Of a stretch of DNA of 64,000 nt, positions 35,589-43,381 are shown piece by piece. Where the stretch lies: NCBI GenBank assembly GCA_040882505.1, contig JBBEBE010000005.1, forward strand, positions 372,001-436,000. Direction: 5' to 3'. Position 1 is the first letter of the stretch; each line of letters begins with the position of its first letter. Source of the stretch: JBBEBE01 sp040882505. GTDB taxonomy: Bacteria > Bacteroidota > Rhodothermia > Balneolales > Balneolaceae. The translations under genes and the position numbers were made by a program. Under the pieces are notes generated by a model. The model did no database searches and had not been told where the DNA came from. It saw only the letters and a program-made list of their open reading frames with translations.

Positions 35589-36020
35589 ATGGAACAGGTG
35601 AAATCAAAAGGGTCTGTACTGATTGTCGAGGATGATCGACTTCTCTCGCTTGTGACCGAGCGTCTGCTCGAGAAGCTGGGGCACGAGATTGCCGGGAAGG
35701 CCGTCGACGGCATGAGCGCCGTGGAGATGGTTCGGGAGCTGCAACCGGACGTGGTGTTGATGGATATTTCTCTTGAAGGGGAGATGTCCGGAGTGGATGC
35801 GCTCAAAGAGATTCGCTCTTTTTCCGATGTTCCTGTGATTATTCTGTCCGGCTCTTCAAGTCGCTCCATCGTGGAAGACGTTCGATCCCTCGAGATCAGC
35901 GACTTTTTGGTCAAGCCGGTAACGGCCGACGATTTGGTTGGCCCGGTGCGTCGTGCTCTTCAACCGCACTCTGCGTCTGCATCGTCTCGCCACTCACAAT
36001 CTTTCCAGCGAGCAATATAG
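35589..36020 (+). CDS. Single-domain response regulator
   Basis: 143 aa, one receiver domain only. Acidic pocket VEDDR (Glu14, Asp15, Asp16), phospho-acceptor Asp59 in VVLMDISLEG, the Thr/Ser position in ILSGSSS and the Lys in DFLVKPVTADDL are all present. The C-terminal tail (about 20 residues rich in Ser, Arg and His) has no output domain. The SLEGEMSG segment after the Asp is typical of receivers paired with HisKA_2 kinases. It is therefore a plausible partner of the hybrid kinase upstream, although it has its own promoter region. Confidence 0.9.
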   Translation: MEQVKSKGSVLIVEDDRLLSLVTERLLEKLGHEIAGKAVDGMSAVEMVRELQPDVVLMDISLEGEMSGVDALKEIRSFSDVPVIILSGSSSRSIVEDVRSLEISDFLVKPVTADDLVGPVRRALQPHSASASSRHSQSFQRAI

Positions 36021-36096
36021 GTCTGGTTCGTCGGGATTTTCCACGAAAATCCCTACCTTTCCCGTCCAATCAGAAACCAATTCAGGGATGGGATTC

Positions 36097-36717
36097 ATGA
36101 ACAAGACGTTGCAAAAAGGATCGTGGGTAGCATTTATTGTCGTTGTTGTCGGGGTGCTTTTCTACGCCTTCCGATCCGGCGAAACACCGGAGTCGACCGC
36201 ATCGGCCGAAGCGACTTCGATCGAAAATCCGCAACCGGTCGAAATTCTCAAGTACAGTGATTATCAATGCCCGGCATGCAAGGTGTATGTCCCACTCGAG
36301 AACGAGTTGAAACGGGAGTTTGGTGATCTTGTGACGATCCAGTACCGACATTTTCCGCTCGGTGGCCACGCCTTTGCCGAACTGGCCGCTCGAGCCGTCG
36401 AGGCAGCCACGGAGCAGGGAGAACGCGAAGCCATGCATGATCGCATCTTTGAAGAGCAGGAGATCTGGTCTGGTGGGGATGCCCCGGAGCTTTTCCGGCA
36501 GTATGCCGACGATCTCGGGTTGGACATGGAGCAGTTTGAAGAGGACCTGAACTCCGAAGAGATTCGCAATCGGGTCGAGATGCAGCGAGCCGAAGGGGAG
36601 CGCCGTCAAGTACGTGCCACACCTACCTATTTCATCAATGGTCGACGGTTGCAACAGAACCCTCAGAGTTACGAGCAGTTCCGCGCGATTGTCGAGATGG
36701 TGATGCAGCAGTCTTGA
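36097..36717 (+). CDS. DsbA-family thioredoxin-fold protein, membrane anchored
   Basis: 206 aa. One N-terminal membrane helix (about residues 9-28) followed by a thioredoxin fold of the DSBA/DsbG type: VEILKYSDYQCPACKVY with a CPAC active site, IQYRHFPLGGHAFAELAARA and the cis-Pro segment VRATPTYFINGRRL. It is probably a periplasmic thiol oxidase or isomerase; CPAC and the FPL motif resemble partners of VKOR-type oxidases. ATG 36097 is favoured over 36088 because GGGATGGG lies at the correct distance. Only 10 nt separate it from the carbonic anhydrase gene. Confidence 0.9.
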   Translation: MNKTLQKGSWVAFIVVVVGVLFYAFRSGETPESTASAEATSIENPQPVEILKYSDYQCPACKVYVPLENELKREFGDLVTIQYRHFPLGGHAFAELAARAVEAATEQGEREAMHDRIFEEQEIWSGGDAPELFRQYADDLGLDMEQFEEDLNSEEIRNRVEMQRAEGERRQVRATPTYFINGRRLQQNPQSYEQFRAIVEMVMQQS

Positions 36718-36727
36718 CGACGGGTTT

Positions 36728-37276
36728 ATGATTTACACGTTTCTGGACCACTCTCCGGTATATGATGATTCGGTGTTTGTGGCTCCGAGTGCAGATTTGA
36801 TCGGGAACGTAACCATTGGAAGTGAATCCAGTGTTTGGTTTCAGGCCGTGCTGCGTGGAGATGTACACCACATCCGGGTCGGGGAGCAAACCAACATACA
36901 GGATCAGTGCATGATTCATGTGACCCATCGAACCTGCCCGACCCGAATCGGGAATCAAGTGACGGTCGGTCATTCTGCCGTCCTTCACGGATGTACGATT
37001 CATGACCGTGTGTTGGTCGGGATCCGATCGGTCGTTCTGGATCGTGCCGTGATTGAGCCGGATGTTATGCTGGCGGCTGGAAGTTTGGTGCCTCCCGGGA
37101 AGATTCTTGAGTCCGGAAATCTCTATATGGGCTCGCCGGCCTGGGCTGTTCGCAAACTGACAATAGAGGAGGTCGGGGCGATTCGTGAGCATGCCGAACG
37201 TTATGTGACCTATGCACGCGCGTATCAACAGAAAGATACCTATGACTCAAATCCCTTCTATGATGCAGAGTCGTGA
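36728..37276 (+). CDS. Gamma-carbonic-anhydrase-family protein
   Basis: 182 aa left-handed beta-helix of hexapeptide repeats (IGNVTIGSESSVWFQAVLRGD, then IGNQVTVGHSAVLHGCTI). Zinc-ligand histidines are seen in MIHVTH and GHSAVLHGC, in the spacing of YrdA/PaaY-type gamma-CA proteins, but the catalytic proton-shuttle Glu residues of archaeal Cam are not obvious. Many homologues have no proven hydration activity. The stop overlaps the GTG start of hemW (GTGA), so these two are translated together. Confidence 0.9.
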   Translation: MIYTFLDHSPVYDDSVFVAPSADLIGNVTIGSESSVWFQAVLRGDVHHIRVGEQTNIQDQCMIHVTHRTCPTRIGNQVTVGHSAVLHGCTIHDRVLVGIRSVVLDRAVIEPDVMLAAGSLVPPGKILESGNLYMGSPAWAVRKLTIEEVGAIREHAERYVTYARAYQQKDTYDSNPFYDAES

Positions 37277-38430
37277 GTTTGGGTGTCTATATACATGTTC
37301 CCTTCTGCCGACAAGCCTGTTCCTACTGTGATTTCTATTTTGTGACAGATGAGGGGTGGATCGATCGCTATGTTGATGCACTTGTTCAGGAGATCCGGAG
37401 TTGGGCAGACCACCCACTGGCGGAAGAATCGGTCGAAACCCTCTATTTTGGCGGGGGAACACCGTCCAGGCTTACTTTGAAGCATCTGGATCGATTGACA
37501 CGTGCAGTTCGGGATACGTTCCAAGTCCGATTCCGGGAGGTGACGCTGGAAATGAATCCGGACGACGTGAACGAGGCCTACCTTCACGGTCTGCTGGATT
37601 TGGGAATAACTCGTGCCAGTATGGGTGTTCAAACGTTTGATCCGGAGAGATTGATCTGGATGAACCGATCCCATACAGCCGAACAAGCACACCGTGCTTT
37701 GACGCTTCTCTCGACGACCGGTTTTGACCGGTATACCGTAGATCTCATCTACGGATCTCCGGGTCAGACGATCGAAGATTTGAAGAGGGATGTCCATCGC
37801 CTGCTCGATTACAACCCTCCTCATCTATCGGCCTATTCACTGACGATCGAACCGGGAACCCGGTTGGGAAAGCAGGTCGAGCTGGGTCGATTGAATCCGT
37901 CCGATGACGAGGAGGTTGCCAGCCAGATGCATTGGTTGGTCGAAGAATTGAGCATGAATGGATTGCCTCCCTACGAAGTGAGCAATTTCAGCCAACCGGG
38001 AAGAGAAGCCCTTCACAACCGGAATTATTGGAACCACACCTCGTATCTGGGCTTCGGCCCGGGCGCACACAGTTTTTTGAGGGAAGGTCGTTCAGGGTGG
38101 CGTTGGGCCAATGAGTCGGATCTTCGAGCCTGGATCCGACGAATGGACAACGGTGATTTCCCGGATGGCAAACAGCGGGCAGACCGGCTTGACGGCATGG
38201 AACTGGCAGAAGAGCGGTTGATGCTGGCCCTTCGAACGGTAGAGGGGATTCGTCGGTCAGAGTTGGACCAACGTTACGGGTATTCATTGACGGTCCGGCA
38301 GCAGGAGTGGTTGGAGTACCAGATTGGGGAGGGAATGGTTCAGCCCGATACACAGCGGATCGTCTTGACAGCCAAGGGGCGCATGTTGGCAGATCATCTC
38401 GTTGTCGAACTACTTCGTCGCAGCGGGTAG
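37273..38430 (+). CDS. hemW: Radical SAM heme chaperone HemW
   Basis: 385 aa. GTG start overlapping the preceding stop. Radical SAM motif Cys12-x3-Cys16-x2-Cys19, then LYFGGGTPS, EMNPDDVNEAYLHGLLDLGITRASMGVQTF, and the HemW signature HNRNYW with YLGFGPGAHS. It inserts heme into respiratory proteins; the older name coproporphyrinogen III oxidase-like does not apply because CxxxCxxCxF with the HNxxYW motif marks HemW. A C-terminal HemN_C domain is present. This could support the heme c proteins encoded elsewhere in the window only indirectly. Confidence 0.93.
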   Translation: MSLGVYIHVPFCRQACSYCDFYFVTDEGWIDRYVDALVQEIRSWADHPLAEESVETLYFGGGTPSRLTLKHLDRLTRAVRDTFQVRFREVTLEMNPDDVNEAYLHGLLDLGITRASMGVQTFDPERLIWMNRSHTAEQAHRALTLLSTTGFDRYTVDLIYGSPGQTIEDLKRDVHRLLDYNPPHLSAYSLTIEPGTRLGKQVELGRLNPSDDEEVASQMHWLVEELSMNGLPPYEVSNFSQPGREALHNRNYWNHTSYLGFGPGAHSFLREGRSGWRWANESDLRAWIRRMDNGDFPDGKQRADRLDGMELAEERLMLALRTVEGIRRSELDQRYGYSLTVRQQEWLEYQIGEGMVQPDTQRIVLTAKGRMLADHLVVELLRRSG

Positions 38431-38474
38431 TGAGTATCCAGTCGCCCCGGTGTACGCTCTCCATCGGATTTTTG

Positions 38475-38584
38475 TATATTTCCTGCTTCACAAACCGAAT
38501 GAATCAAGGACCCGAAACAAAGGTTTGGCGTCGTATGGATGTGATTTGGGGAATCAATGTTCGATCAAAGACGAGGAACGTGTG
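38475..38584 (+). promoter_or_regulatory. Putative promoter and short leader ORF before trhO
   Basis: TATATTTC (38475-38482) is a 7/8 match to TAnnTTTG. Downstream an ATG at 38499 opens a 28-codon frame whose TGA overlaps the trhO ATG as TGATG. The leader ORF has no ribosome-binding site and no recognised similarity, so its translation is unproven. Confidence 0.35.
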
Positions 38585-39568
38585 ATGGTGGATGTACTGC
38601 TCTATTACCATTTTCAGACGATAGAAGATCCGGAGAGCTTTTGCAAGGAGCACAAGGAGTGGCTCGAGGAGAACGAAATCCTGGGCCGGGTCTATATCGG
38701 CGAGGAGGGGGTCAACGGAACGATCGGGGGGGCACCGGAGCAGATGGAGCGGTACCGGGCGTATGTTCGATCGATACCGGGATTCGAGAATACGGAATTC
38801 AAGGTGGATCATGCAGACGACGTTCCGTTTGCCAAATTGATCTGCAAGGTTCGATCGGAGATTGTGGCCATCCACCACGAGGGGCTAGACCCGGCCGAGG
38901 GAGGGCGGTACCTGGAGCCGGATCAATGGCGTGGGGTTCTCGAATCGGACGAGGAGTATGTGCTCATCGATGTGCGCAACAATTATGAGTCTCGTGTCGG
39001 GCATTTTGAAGGGGCGGTCAAACCGGATGTGGAGAATTTCCATCAATTTCCGGAGTGGTTGGAGCAGGCTGAAATCCCGAAGGAGAAAAAAGTACTGATG
39101 TACTGTACCGGTGGAATTCGTTGCGAAAAGTTCTCGGTTTTGATGAAACAGAAGGGCTGGGAAGATGTGAATCAGCTACACGGAGGAATCCTTCGGTACG
39201 CAAAAGAGGAAGGCGGTGTTCATTTCAAGGGGAAATGCTTCGTTTTTGATGATCGATTGGTTGTGCCGGTCAACCGGGAGAGCCTGGAGCCGATTGCACG
39301 TTGCGAGATTACGGGAAAACCGGCCGACAGCTATATCAACTGTTCCAACATTGAGTGCAACAAGCTTTTTGTCTGCTCGGAAGAGGGGGCTCAACAGATG
39401 GAAGGGTGTTGCAGCGAGGAGTGCCGGAACGGCGAATTTCTGCGACCGTTTGATCCCGACCATGCATTTCGCCCGTTTCGGAAGTGGTACAACTACTTTG
39501 ATCAGCCGATTCGTGAGCAGATGGCGTGCAGCCTGGAGAATCAGTCTGCGGAACCGGCAGGTTCGTAG
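38585..39568 (+). CDS. trhO: tRNA uridine-34 hydroxylase TrhO (rhodanese family)
   Basis: 327 aa. Acylphosphatase-like N-terminal domain (GRVYIGEEGVNGTIGG) and rhodanese domain with the catalytic loop CTGGIRCEK and VLIDVRNNYESRVGHFEGA, then a C-terminal cysteine-rich segment (CEITGKPADSYINCSNIECNKLFVC, CCSEEC) probably binding zinc. TrhO makes 5-hydroxyuridine at the tRNA wobble position. ATG 38585 has GAGGAA 7 nt upstream; the frame is open further upstream but unlike the family. Its last 28 nt overlap the convergent hydrolase gene. Confidence 0.93.
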   Translation: MVDVLLYYHFQTIEDPESFCKEHKEWLEENEILGRVYIGEEGVNGTIGGAPEQMERYRAYVRSIPGFENTEFKVDHADDVPFAKLICKVRSEIVAIHHEGLDPAEGGRYLEPDQWRGVLESDEEYVLIDVRNNYESRVGHFEGAVKPDVENFHQFPEWLEQAEIPKEKKVLMYCTGGIRCEKFSVLMKQKGWEDVNQLHGGILRYAKEEGGVHFKGKCFVFDDRLVVPVNRESLEPIARCEITGKPADSYINCSNIECNKLFVCSEEGAQQMEGCCSEECRNGEFLRPFDPDHAFRPFRKWYNYFDQPIREQMACSLENQSAEPAGS

Positions 39569-40368
39569 TATGCCGTTGCAATCGCCGAGAATTGTCTCGG
39601 TCGATCCAGAAATGCGTAGTGACCGGCGCCGTCGATCGGGACAAGAACGGAATTCCGTATTCCCTTTTCCATCCGTTGTCCCTGTTCCAAGGGTGTCGCT
39701 CGATCCTCCTTTCCCCAGACGAGCAGAACTTCCTGTTCAATATTCGGCAGTGTACGATCGAGCGGTTCGGTGACGGACCGGACAAAGGTCTCTCTCATCA
39801 CACCGGACAGCTTGTTGTAATCGGACGATCCCAGAGATTTCCAGATACGTGTCTTCCGGAGCCGGTCGGTTGCCTCTTGTCGAAGTCCGGGTGGAAGAAT
39901 GTTGAGCGGTGTTTTCAGGAGCATGGCCAATGCTCGTTTCCGGTAATAGGACCCTGTGCGTTTTGGTACAAGTCCGGCTCCACCCGTGATCAGAACCTTG
40001 TCGAATCGATCCCTTCCTTCTGTTCGGGAGAGAAGCTTGAGGGCAATACGTCCACCATAGGAGTGGACCAGGAGATCCATCGGGGGCTCTCCCATTGAAT
40101 CGATCCAGTCGGAGACCAGGTCGGTGTAGTCGTCGACACTGAAGGGTCTGTCGGGTTCCGGGCTTTGACCGAATCCCGGAAGGTCCAATAGATGGCAGGT
40201 TCGAATGGATGAGAGGCTTCGGGCCAACGGTTTGAGTGTGGACGAATCACTGCCCCACCCATGAATCAGGATCAAGGGCCGGCCCTGCCCGATTTTCCAC
40301 GTGGCAACCGGCACTCTGTTCCAGTTGAATGTGGATGCTTGCATGGATTCTGTCCCGTTCTCCGCCAT
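39541..40368 (-). CDS. Alpha/beta hydrolase
   Basis: 275 aa from ATG 40368. Compact alpha/beta hydrolase fold: PLILIHGWGSDSSTLKPLA (oxyanion region), LLDLPGFGQSPEPDRPFSVDDYTD, LLVHSYGGRIALKL (nucleophile Ser in the variant elbow VHSYGG), VWGKEDRATPL (Asp) and DGAGHYAFLDRP (His). No signal peptide. It is closest in style to BioH/MenH-like cytosolic esterases, but the substrate is unknown. It runs convergently into trhO with a 28-nt overlap. Confidence 0.9.
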   Translation of the reverse strand: MAENGTESMQASTFNWNRVPVATWKIGQGRPLILIHGWGSDSSTLKPLARSLSSIRTCHLLDLPGFGQSPEPDRPFSVDDYTDLVSDWIDSMGEPPMDLLVHSYGGRIALKLLSRTEGRDRFDKVLITGGAGLVPKRTGSYYRKRALAMLLKTPLNILPPGLRQEATDRLRKTRIWKSLGSSDYNKLSGVMRETFVRSVTEPLDRTLPNIEQEVLLVWGKEDRATPLEQGQRMEKGIRNSVLVPIDGAGHYAFLDRPRQFSAIATAYYEPAGSAD

Positions 40369-40460
40369 GAGCCACTCATTTTTTGGTGAATGTGTAAGGA
40401 TGTCTCTCCATCTGTTCCTACCTGCAGGAACAATCACTGCAAAAGGGATGGGGGAATTCC

Positions 40461-41027
40461 GTGAAACGGAAGCTATTCTTTTTCATGGACAGATTACAGG
40501 TGAGTCGTCAGGAAGTACGGGCTGTTTCCCTCTGTTTACTCGCTATGCTCATCGGTTTTGAATGGATTCCAGCACTCCAGGATGCTTCGATGAAACGATT
40601 GACTGACTACAGTGAACAGGATCGAATATTCCTGGAACGGACGGCAGAAGCACGAGCCCGGCACAGGGAGTGGGTCGAGCGAGTGTCGTGGGTCGATTCT
40701 CTGGAGCAGAACCCGTTGCCTTCAAATCAAATCCCGTCCGGTCGGCATACGGTGTCCGTCGAGAGTGAAGAGGGATCTTCAGACAGGAAGAAGGATGAGG
40801 ATGCATCGGGCGATCGATTGGATCTGAACCATGCATCGGCAGAGGCGTTTCGCCGGCTTCCGGGGATCGGGCCTGTCTATGCAGAACGGATGGTTCGTTG
40901 GAGGCAGCAGTTTGGTCCCTATCTTTCGGTCGATCAATTGATCGAGATTCGGGGGATCGGACCCAAGCGATTGGAGGCACTTCGTTCCAGGGTTCGTGTC
41001 TCGTCGGTTCACCCCGACTCTCTCTGA
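40461..41027 (+). CDS. ComEA-like helix-hairpin-helix protein with N-terminal membrane anchor
   Basis: 188 aa from GTG 40461, preceded by GGGATGGGGGAATT. One hydrophobic segment (about residues 18-36), a variable charged linker, and two helix-hairpin-helix motifs at the C-terminus: LDLNHASAEAFRRLPGIGPVYAERMVRWR and LSVDQLIEIRGIGPKRLEAL. This is the T2SS-K/ComEA type of DNA-binding domain, anchored in the membrane and facing the periplasm. It may bind incoming DNA; no other competence genes are in the window, so transformation is not implied. Confidence 0.85.
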   Translation: MKRKLFFFMDRLQVSRQEVRAVSLCLLAMLIGFEWIPALQDASMKRLTDYSEQDRIFLERTAEARARHREWVERVSWVDSLEQNPLPSNQIPSGRHTVSVESEEGSSDRKKDEDASGDRLDLNHASAEAFRRLPGIGPVYAERMVRWRQQFGPYLSVDQLIEIRGIGPKRLEALRSRVRVSSVHPDSL

Positions 41028-41102
41028 TTTTGCGTACCTTGTGGACGGAGACACAACTGCCTTCCGGCCGTGATGTGCTGTTTCACTGGAATGAGAGAGA
41101 CG

Positions 41103-42647
41103 ATGACCAACCGCATACTTTGGGCCGACGACGAGATTGACCAGCTCAAGGCCCATATTATCTTTTTGGAAGGAAAAGGGTTCGAGATCACGCCGGTGAC
41201 GAACGGTGAAGACGCGGTTGCCATGATCCGGGACCGATCCTTCGATTTGGTTTTTCTGGATGAGCAGATGCCGGGAATGGACGGATTGGCGACGCTCGAG
41301 AAGATCAAGATGGAGCAACCTTCGCTTCCGGTGGTGATGATCACGAAGAGCGAAGAGGAGACGATCATGGAGGATGCGATCGGAGGTCAGATTTCGGATT
41401 ATCTGATCAAGCCGGTGAATCCCAATCAAATTCTGCTCACCGTCAAACGGATACTGGATCAAAAGCGTCTTCAACAGGCGAGGTCGGCTCAGAGCTACCT
41501 CAGACAGTTCACGGATCTCTCTTCCCGATTCCATCCCGATACAGATTGGCGGGAGTGGATTCGAATGTACCGTCAATTGACCCGATGGGAGATGGATCTC
41601 GAGGGAGGGGACGACGGATTGAAGCAGGTGTTGGCCGACCAGTTCAAGCAGGCCAATCACGCTTTTTCACAATTCATCGAGCAGCAATACCGTTCCTGGC
41701 TTCGGCAACCAGCCGGTGATCGACCCATGTTGAGTCCGGATCTGATGGAGTCCGTGGTGTTTCCGTTGTTGAAGGAGGAAAAACCTGTTTTCTTCTTTTT
41801 GATCGACTGTATGCGGTACGACCAGTGGTTGCTGTTTGAACGAATTCTTGGAACCCACTTCCGTATCGAGACGAACTATTACTACTCCATTCTTCCGACA
41901 GCAACTCCCTTCTCGCGGAACGCCATTTTTTCCGGCATGATGCCGCTGGAGATCTCACGCCGATATCCGGATCTTTGGGCAATGGGGCAGGATGAATCGT
42001 CCCTGAACCAGCACGAAGCGGAACTATTGGAGCGTTTGATGCGGGGCAAGGGGTTGCGGCAGGGCGTAAAATACGAGAAAGTATTGCAGGCAGAGAGTGC
42101 CCGTCGTCTGGCCGACCAGATTGTCAACTACACGCAGACCGACTTGACGGCAATCGTTTACAATTTTGTCGATACGCTGGTCCACTCCAGGTCCGACTCG
42201 GATGTACTGCGGGAGTTGGCACCGGATGCGTCGGCTTTTCGATCTCTTGCCCGCTCCTGGTTTCAGCATTCGGCCTTGTTGCAGATGTTCCGGGAACTGT
42301 CCAACCACGATGTGACAATCGTGGTTACTACCGATCACGGGGCTGTTCGGGCGTTGCGTGATACGCGTGTGAGGGGAGATCGTGATACGGCAACCAACCT
42401 TCGATATAAATATGGCCGAAACTTGAGTGTGGATGAGCGGGCGGCCATCTATGTGGATGCTCCCGAGGAGTATCAATTACCGGTGAATCCTCCGGCCAAC
42501 TGCTATATTCTGGCGCGGGAGGACTACTATTTTGTCTATCCAACCAATTACAACAAGTATCAGCATCTCTATAAAGATACATTCCAGCATGGCGGAGTCA
42601 CGATGGAGGAGATGATTCTACCTGTAGCCATCCTTCGGGGGAGGTAA
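41103..42647 (+). CDS. porX: PorX-type response regulator/PglZ phosphatase
   Basis: 514 aa. Residues 1-125: receiver with WADDEIDQLKAH pocket, phospho-acceptor Asp53 in VFLDEQMPGMDG and LIKPVNPNQIL. Residues about 215-510: PglZ, an alkaline-phosphatase-superfamily domain, with FFLIDCMRYDQW (metal Asp), SILPTATPFSRNAIFSG (catalytic Thr region), TTDHGAV and QHGGVTMEEMILP. This two-domain architecture is diagnostic of PorX, which in Bacteroidota controls type IX secretion together with PorY and the ECF factor SigP and hydrolyses signalling oligonucleotides. ATG 41103 starts the receiver exactly. tsaE follows with no gap, the order I recall for many Bacteroidota genomes. Confidence 0.92.
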   Translation: MTNRILWADDEIDQLKAHIIFLEGKGFEITPVTNGEDAVAMIRDRSFDLVFLDEQMPGMDGLATLEKIKMEQPSLPVVMITKSEEETIMEDAIGGQISDYLIKPVNPNQILLTVKRILDQKRLQQARSAQSYLRQFTDLSSRFHPDTDWREWIRMYRQLTRWEMDLEGGDDGLKQVLADQFKQANHAFSQFIEQQYRSWLRQPAGDRPMLSPDLMESVVFPLLKEEKPVFFFLIDCMRYDQWLLFERILGTHFRIETNYYYSILPTATPFSRNAIFSGMMPLEISRRYPDLWAMGQDESSLNQHEAELLERLMRGKGLRQGVKYEKVLQAESARRLADQIVNYTQTDLTAIVYNFVDTLVHSRSDSDVLRELAPDASAFRSLARSWFQHSALLQMFRELSNHDVTIVVTTDHGAVRALRDTRVRGDRDTATNLRYKYGRNLSVDERAAIYVDAPEEYQLPVNPPANCYILAREDYYFVYPTNYNKYQHLYKDTFQHGGVTMEEMILPVAILRGR

Positions 42648-43097
42648 GTGGTGGCGGAGACTGTGGTGACGAAAAATGAAGCGGAGACGATGGATCTGGC
42701 TCGACGTTGGGCCGTCTCCATGAAGTCTGGAGACATTGTCCTCCTCTTTGGAGACCTCGGTACCGGAAAGACTCAATTTGCAAAAGGGGTGGCATCGGCG
42801 TTTGGATTGGACCCCAACGAAGTGACCTCGCCGACTTTTCCGTTGGTTCAGGAGTATGAAACCGATCATGGTTTTCCTCTCTATCATTTCGACTTTTACC
42901 GTCTCGAACAGCCGGAGGAAGCACTTGAAATTGGAGTGGAAGAGTATTTTTATGGGGACGGTCTGTCATTGGTGGAATGGCCCGAGAAGATCGGTCCCTA
43001 TCTCCCTGAAGAACGGATCGAAATCCGGATCGAATCCGGTGGAGGTTCCCGTCGCATTTGGCGTCGTACCGATTTTCAACAGAAGAGATCAACGTAG
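42648..43097 (+). CDS. tsaE: tRNA t6A synthesis ATPase TsaE
   Basis: 149 aa. Walker A GDLGTGKTQFAKG near residue 35, SPTFPLVQEY (switch region), LYHFDFYRLEQPEEALEIG (catalytic acidic segment) and LVEWPEKIG; the YjeE/TsaE family is typically 140-160 aa. It supports TsaB/TsaD in forming threonylcarbamoyl-adenosine on tRNAs reading ANN codons. The start is GTG 42648 directly after the porX stop, or GTG 42651, which is better spaced from the GGGGGAGG site. Its TAG overlaps the next GTG (TAGTG). Confidence 0.93.
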   Translation: MVAETVVTKNEAETMDLARRWAVSMKSGDIVLLFGDLGTGKTQFAKGVASAFGLDPNEVTSPTFPLVQEYETDHGFPLYHFDFYRLEQPEEALEIGVEEYFYGDGLSLVEWPEKIGPYLPEERIEIRIESGGGSRRIWRRTDFQQKRST

Positions 43098-43381
43098 TGG
43101 AAGAGACGACAAAACGATTATCCTACAGGCTGGATCGCCTTCCAGTGATTCTTCCGTACCATCGGCGGGCAATCAATACGATCTGTCCGGGAGATCTGGT
43201 GTACTACGGCCCCAGTCCGGAATACTACGGGATTGGCGAAGTCATCAAGGCAGATGAAACACACTGTCTGGTCGACTTTCGTGGAACCGGGCTTCTTGGA
43301 ATCGAGAAGGATGTCTTTTCAAATCGATACATGATCCCGATCCATCAACTCAATTTGGGGCATCTCCTCAAATCGGTCTGA
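43097..43381 (+). CDS. Small SH3-like hypothetical protein
   Basis: 94 aa from GTG 43097, which overlaps the last base of the tsaE stop. Not recognised as a named family. The core PGDLVYYGPSPEYYGIGEVI, then THCLVDFRGTGLLGIEKDVF and MIPIHQLN resemble a small beta-barrel such as the Tudor/SH3-like domains of UvrD/PcrA and CarD (GxGxV followed by VDF). Soluble, no signal. Stop-start overlap implies co-translation with tsaE. The 3' end overlaps the convergent symporter gene by 14 nt. Could be a nucleic-acid- or RNAP-binding accessory protein; this is inference only. Confidence 0.65.
   Translation: MEETTKRLSYRLDRLPVILPYHRRAINTICPGDLVYYGPSPEYYGIGEVIKADETHCLVDFRGTGLLGIEKDVFSNRYMIPIHQLNLGHLLKSV

Noticed and set aside
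37273..38430. Oxygen-independent coproporphyrinogen III oxidase (HemN)
   Set aside because: The CxxxCxxCxF motif and the HNxxYW signature identify HemW, the heme chaperone.
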